A stretch of 64,000 nucleotides of DNA, taken from positions 682,001 to 746,000 of the forward strand of contig NZ_JABFHI010000002.1 of the NCBI RefSeq assembly GCF_013112225.1. Reading direction: 5' to 3'. The notes under the pieces were generated by a model. That model did no database searches. It was not told where the DNA came from and saw nothing but the letters and a program-made list of their open reading frames with translations. Positions within the stretch are counted from its first letter, which is position 1; each line of letters opens with the position of its first letter. The position numbers and the translations under genes are program-made. This stretch comes from Vreelandella azerica (GTDB taxonomy: Bacteria > Pseudomonadota > Gammaproteobacteria > Pseudomonadales > Halomonadaceae). Below are positions 63,931 to 64,000 of this stretch, in pieces.

Positions 63931-64000
63931 ATGAACATATCTAAGAAAAGCCTGGCGCTGGCCGTTTCCGGGGTATCTGTCGCCTTGGCAACCGGCATGA
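63931..64000 (+). CDS. Start of an exported protein, partial
   Basis: Only the first 23 codons are in the window: MNISKKSLALAVSGVSVALA, a signal sequence. It follows the cytochrome c4 gene almost directly, so it may be a second c-type cytochrome or a periplasmic thiol protein, but the identity cannot be known. ATG 63925 (MIMNIS) is an alternative start. Confidence 0.6.
   Translation, partial: MNISKKSLALAVSGVSVALATGM

Overview
This window reads as a chromosomal segment of a halophilic gammaproteobacterium, most likely a member of the Halomonadaceae. That is my inference from the style of the proteins, moderately high GC in the core genes, and gene neighbourhoods; no rRNA or marker gene here proves it. 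The window is dominated by surface polysaccharide (capsule) biosynthesis and export, precursor supply, and sulfur assimilation. No tRNA, rRNA, CRISPR array, phage or complete insertion sequence was found.

Layout: 1-3 kb holds housekeeping genes (YebC-family protein, LysE exporter, glutathione peroxidase, DUF1289, glycerophosphodiesterase). A JUMPstart/ops-type element at 3309-3320 then opens a capsule export operon: lipoprotein, KpsD, KpsM, KpsE (3.3-7.5 kb) and, after an interruption, KpsT (10.5-11.6 kb). The interruption holds a MNT/HEPN toxin-antitoxin pair, a beta-CASP nuclease and a four-helix-bundle gene. From 11.7 to 26.6 kb lies a glycan assembly island: a sulfotransferase-like protein, large coiled-coil proteins, a UDP-HexNAc dehydrogenase, three related GT2 glycosyltransferases, a putative acyl-transfer/esterase protein, a GSCFA protein and decayed genes. 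Its 17.1-21.2 kb part is strikingly AT-rich, a sign of transfer. From 26.9 to 35.6 kb are the sugar-nucleotide genes galU, glmM and glmS, separated by small toxin-antitoxin modules and palindromic repeats, then a two-domain glycosyltransferase. From 36.3 to 43.6 kb is sulfate assimilation (cysH, an SLC13 carrier, cysD, cysNC, cysQ). From 43.7 to 55.4 kb on the minus strand is a compact operon: SDR, LTA-synthase-like membrane phosphotransferase, a ~2476-residue reducing type I PKS, an alpha-oxoamine synthase and RfaH. From 55.6 to 64 kb are an orphan MotB/OmpA protein, a persulfide dioxygenase-SulP-DUF2892-YeeE/YedE sulfur operon, a two-component system and a cytochrome c4.

How it fits together: RfaH encoded at the end of the PKS operon can act on the ops site in front of the kps operon, coupling lipid-anchor synthesis to export. 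The PKS, oxoamine synthase, SDR and phosphotransferase look like a route to an amino-ketone/sphingoid-like lipid, resembling the rhizobial rkp-1 set for K-antigen. GalU, GlmM, GlmS and the UDP-HexNAc dehydrogenase supply sugars. CysDNC and CysQ make and recycle PAPS and could support glycan sulfation.

Two dispersed repeat families are a hallmark: 7-bp tandem arrays (CACCACT-like) lying directly upstream of kpsM, kpsT, a TPR gene and glmS, and ~100-bp palindromes bracketing toxin-antitoxin pairs. A quality caveat: at least a dozen genes are broken by single-base indels, nearly all losses in or near homopolymers, including in glmS, so most frameshifts are probably sequencing errors rather than real mutations.
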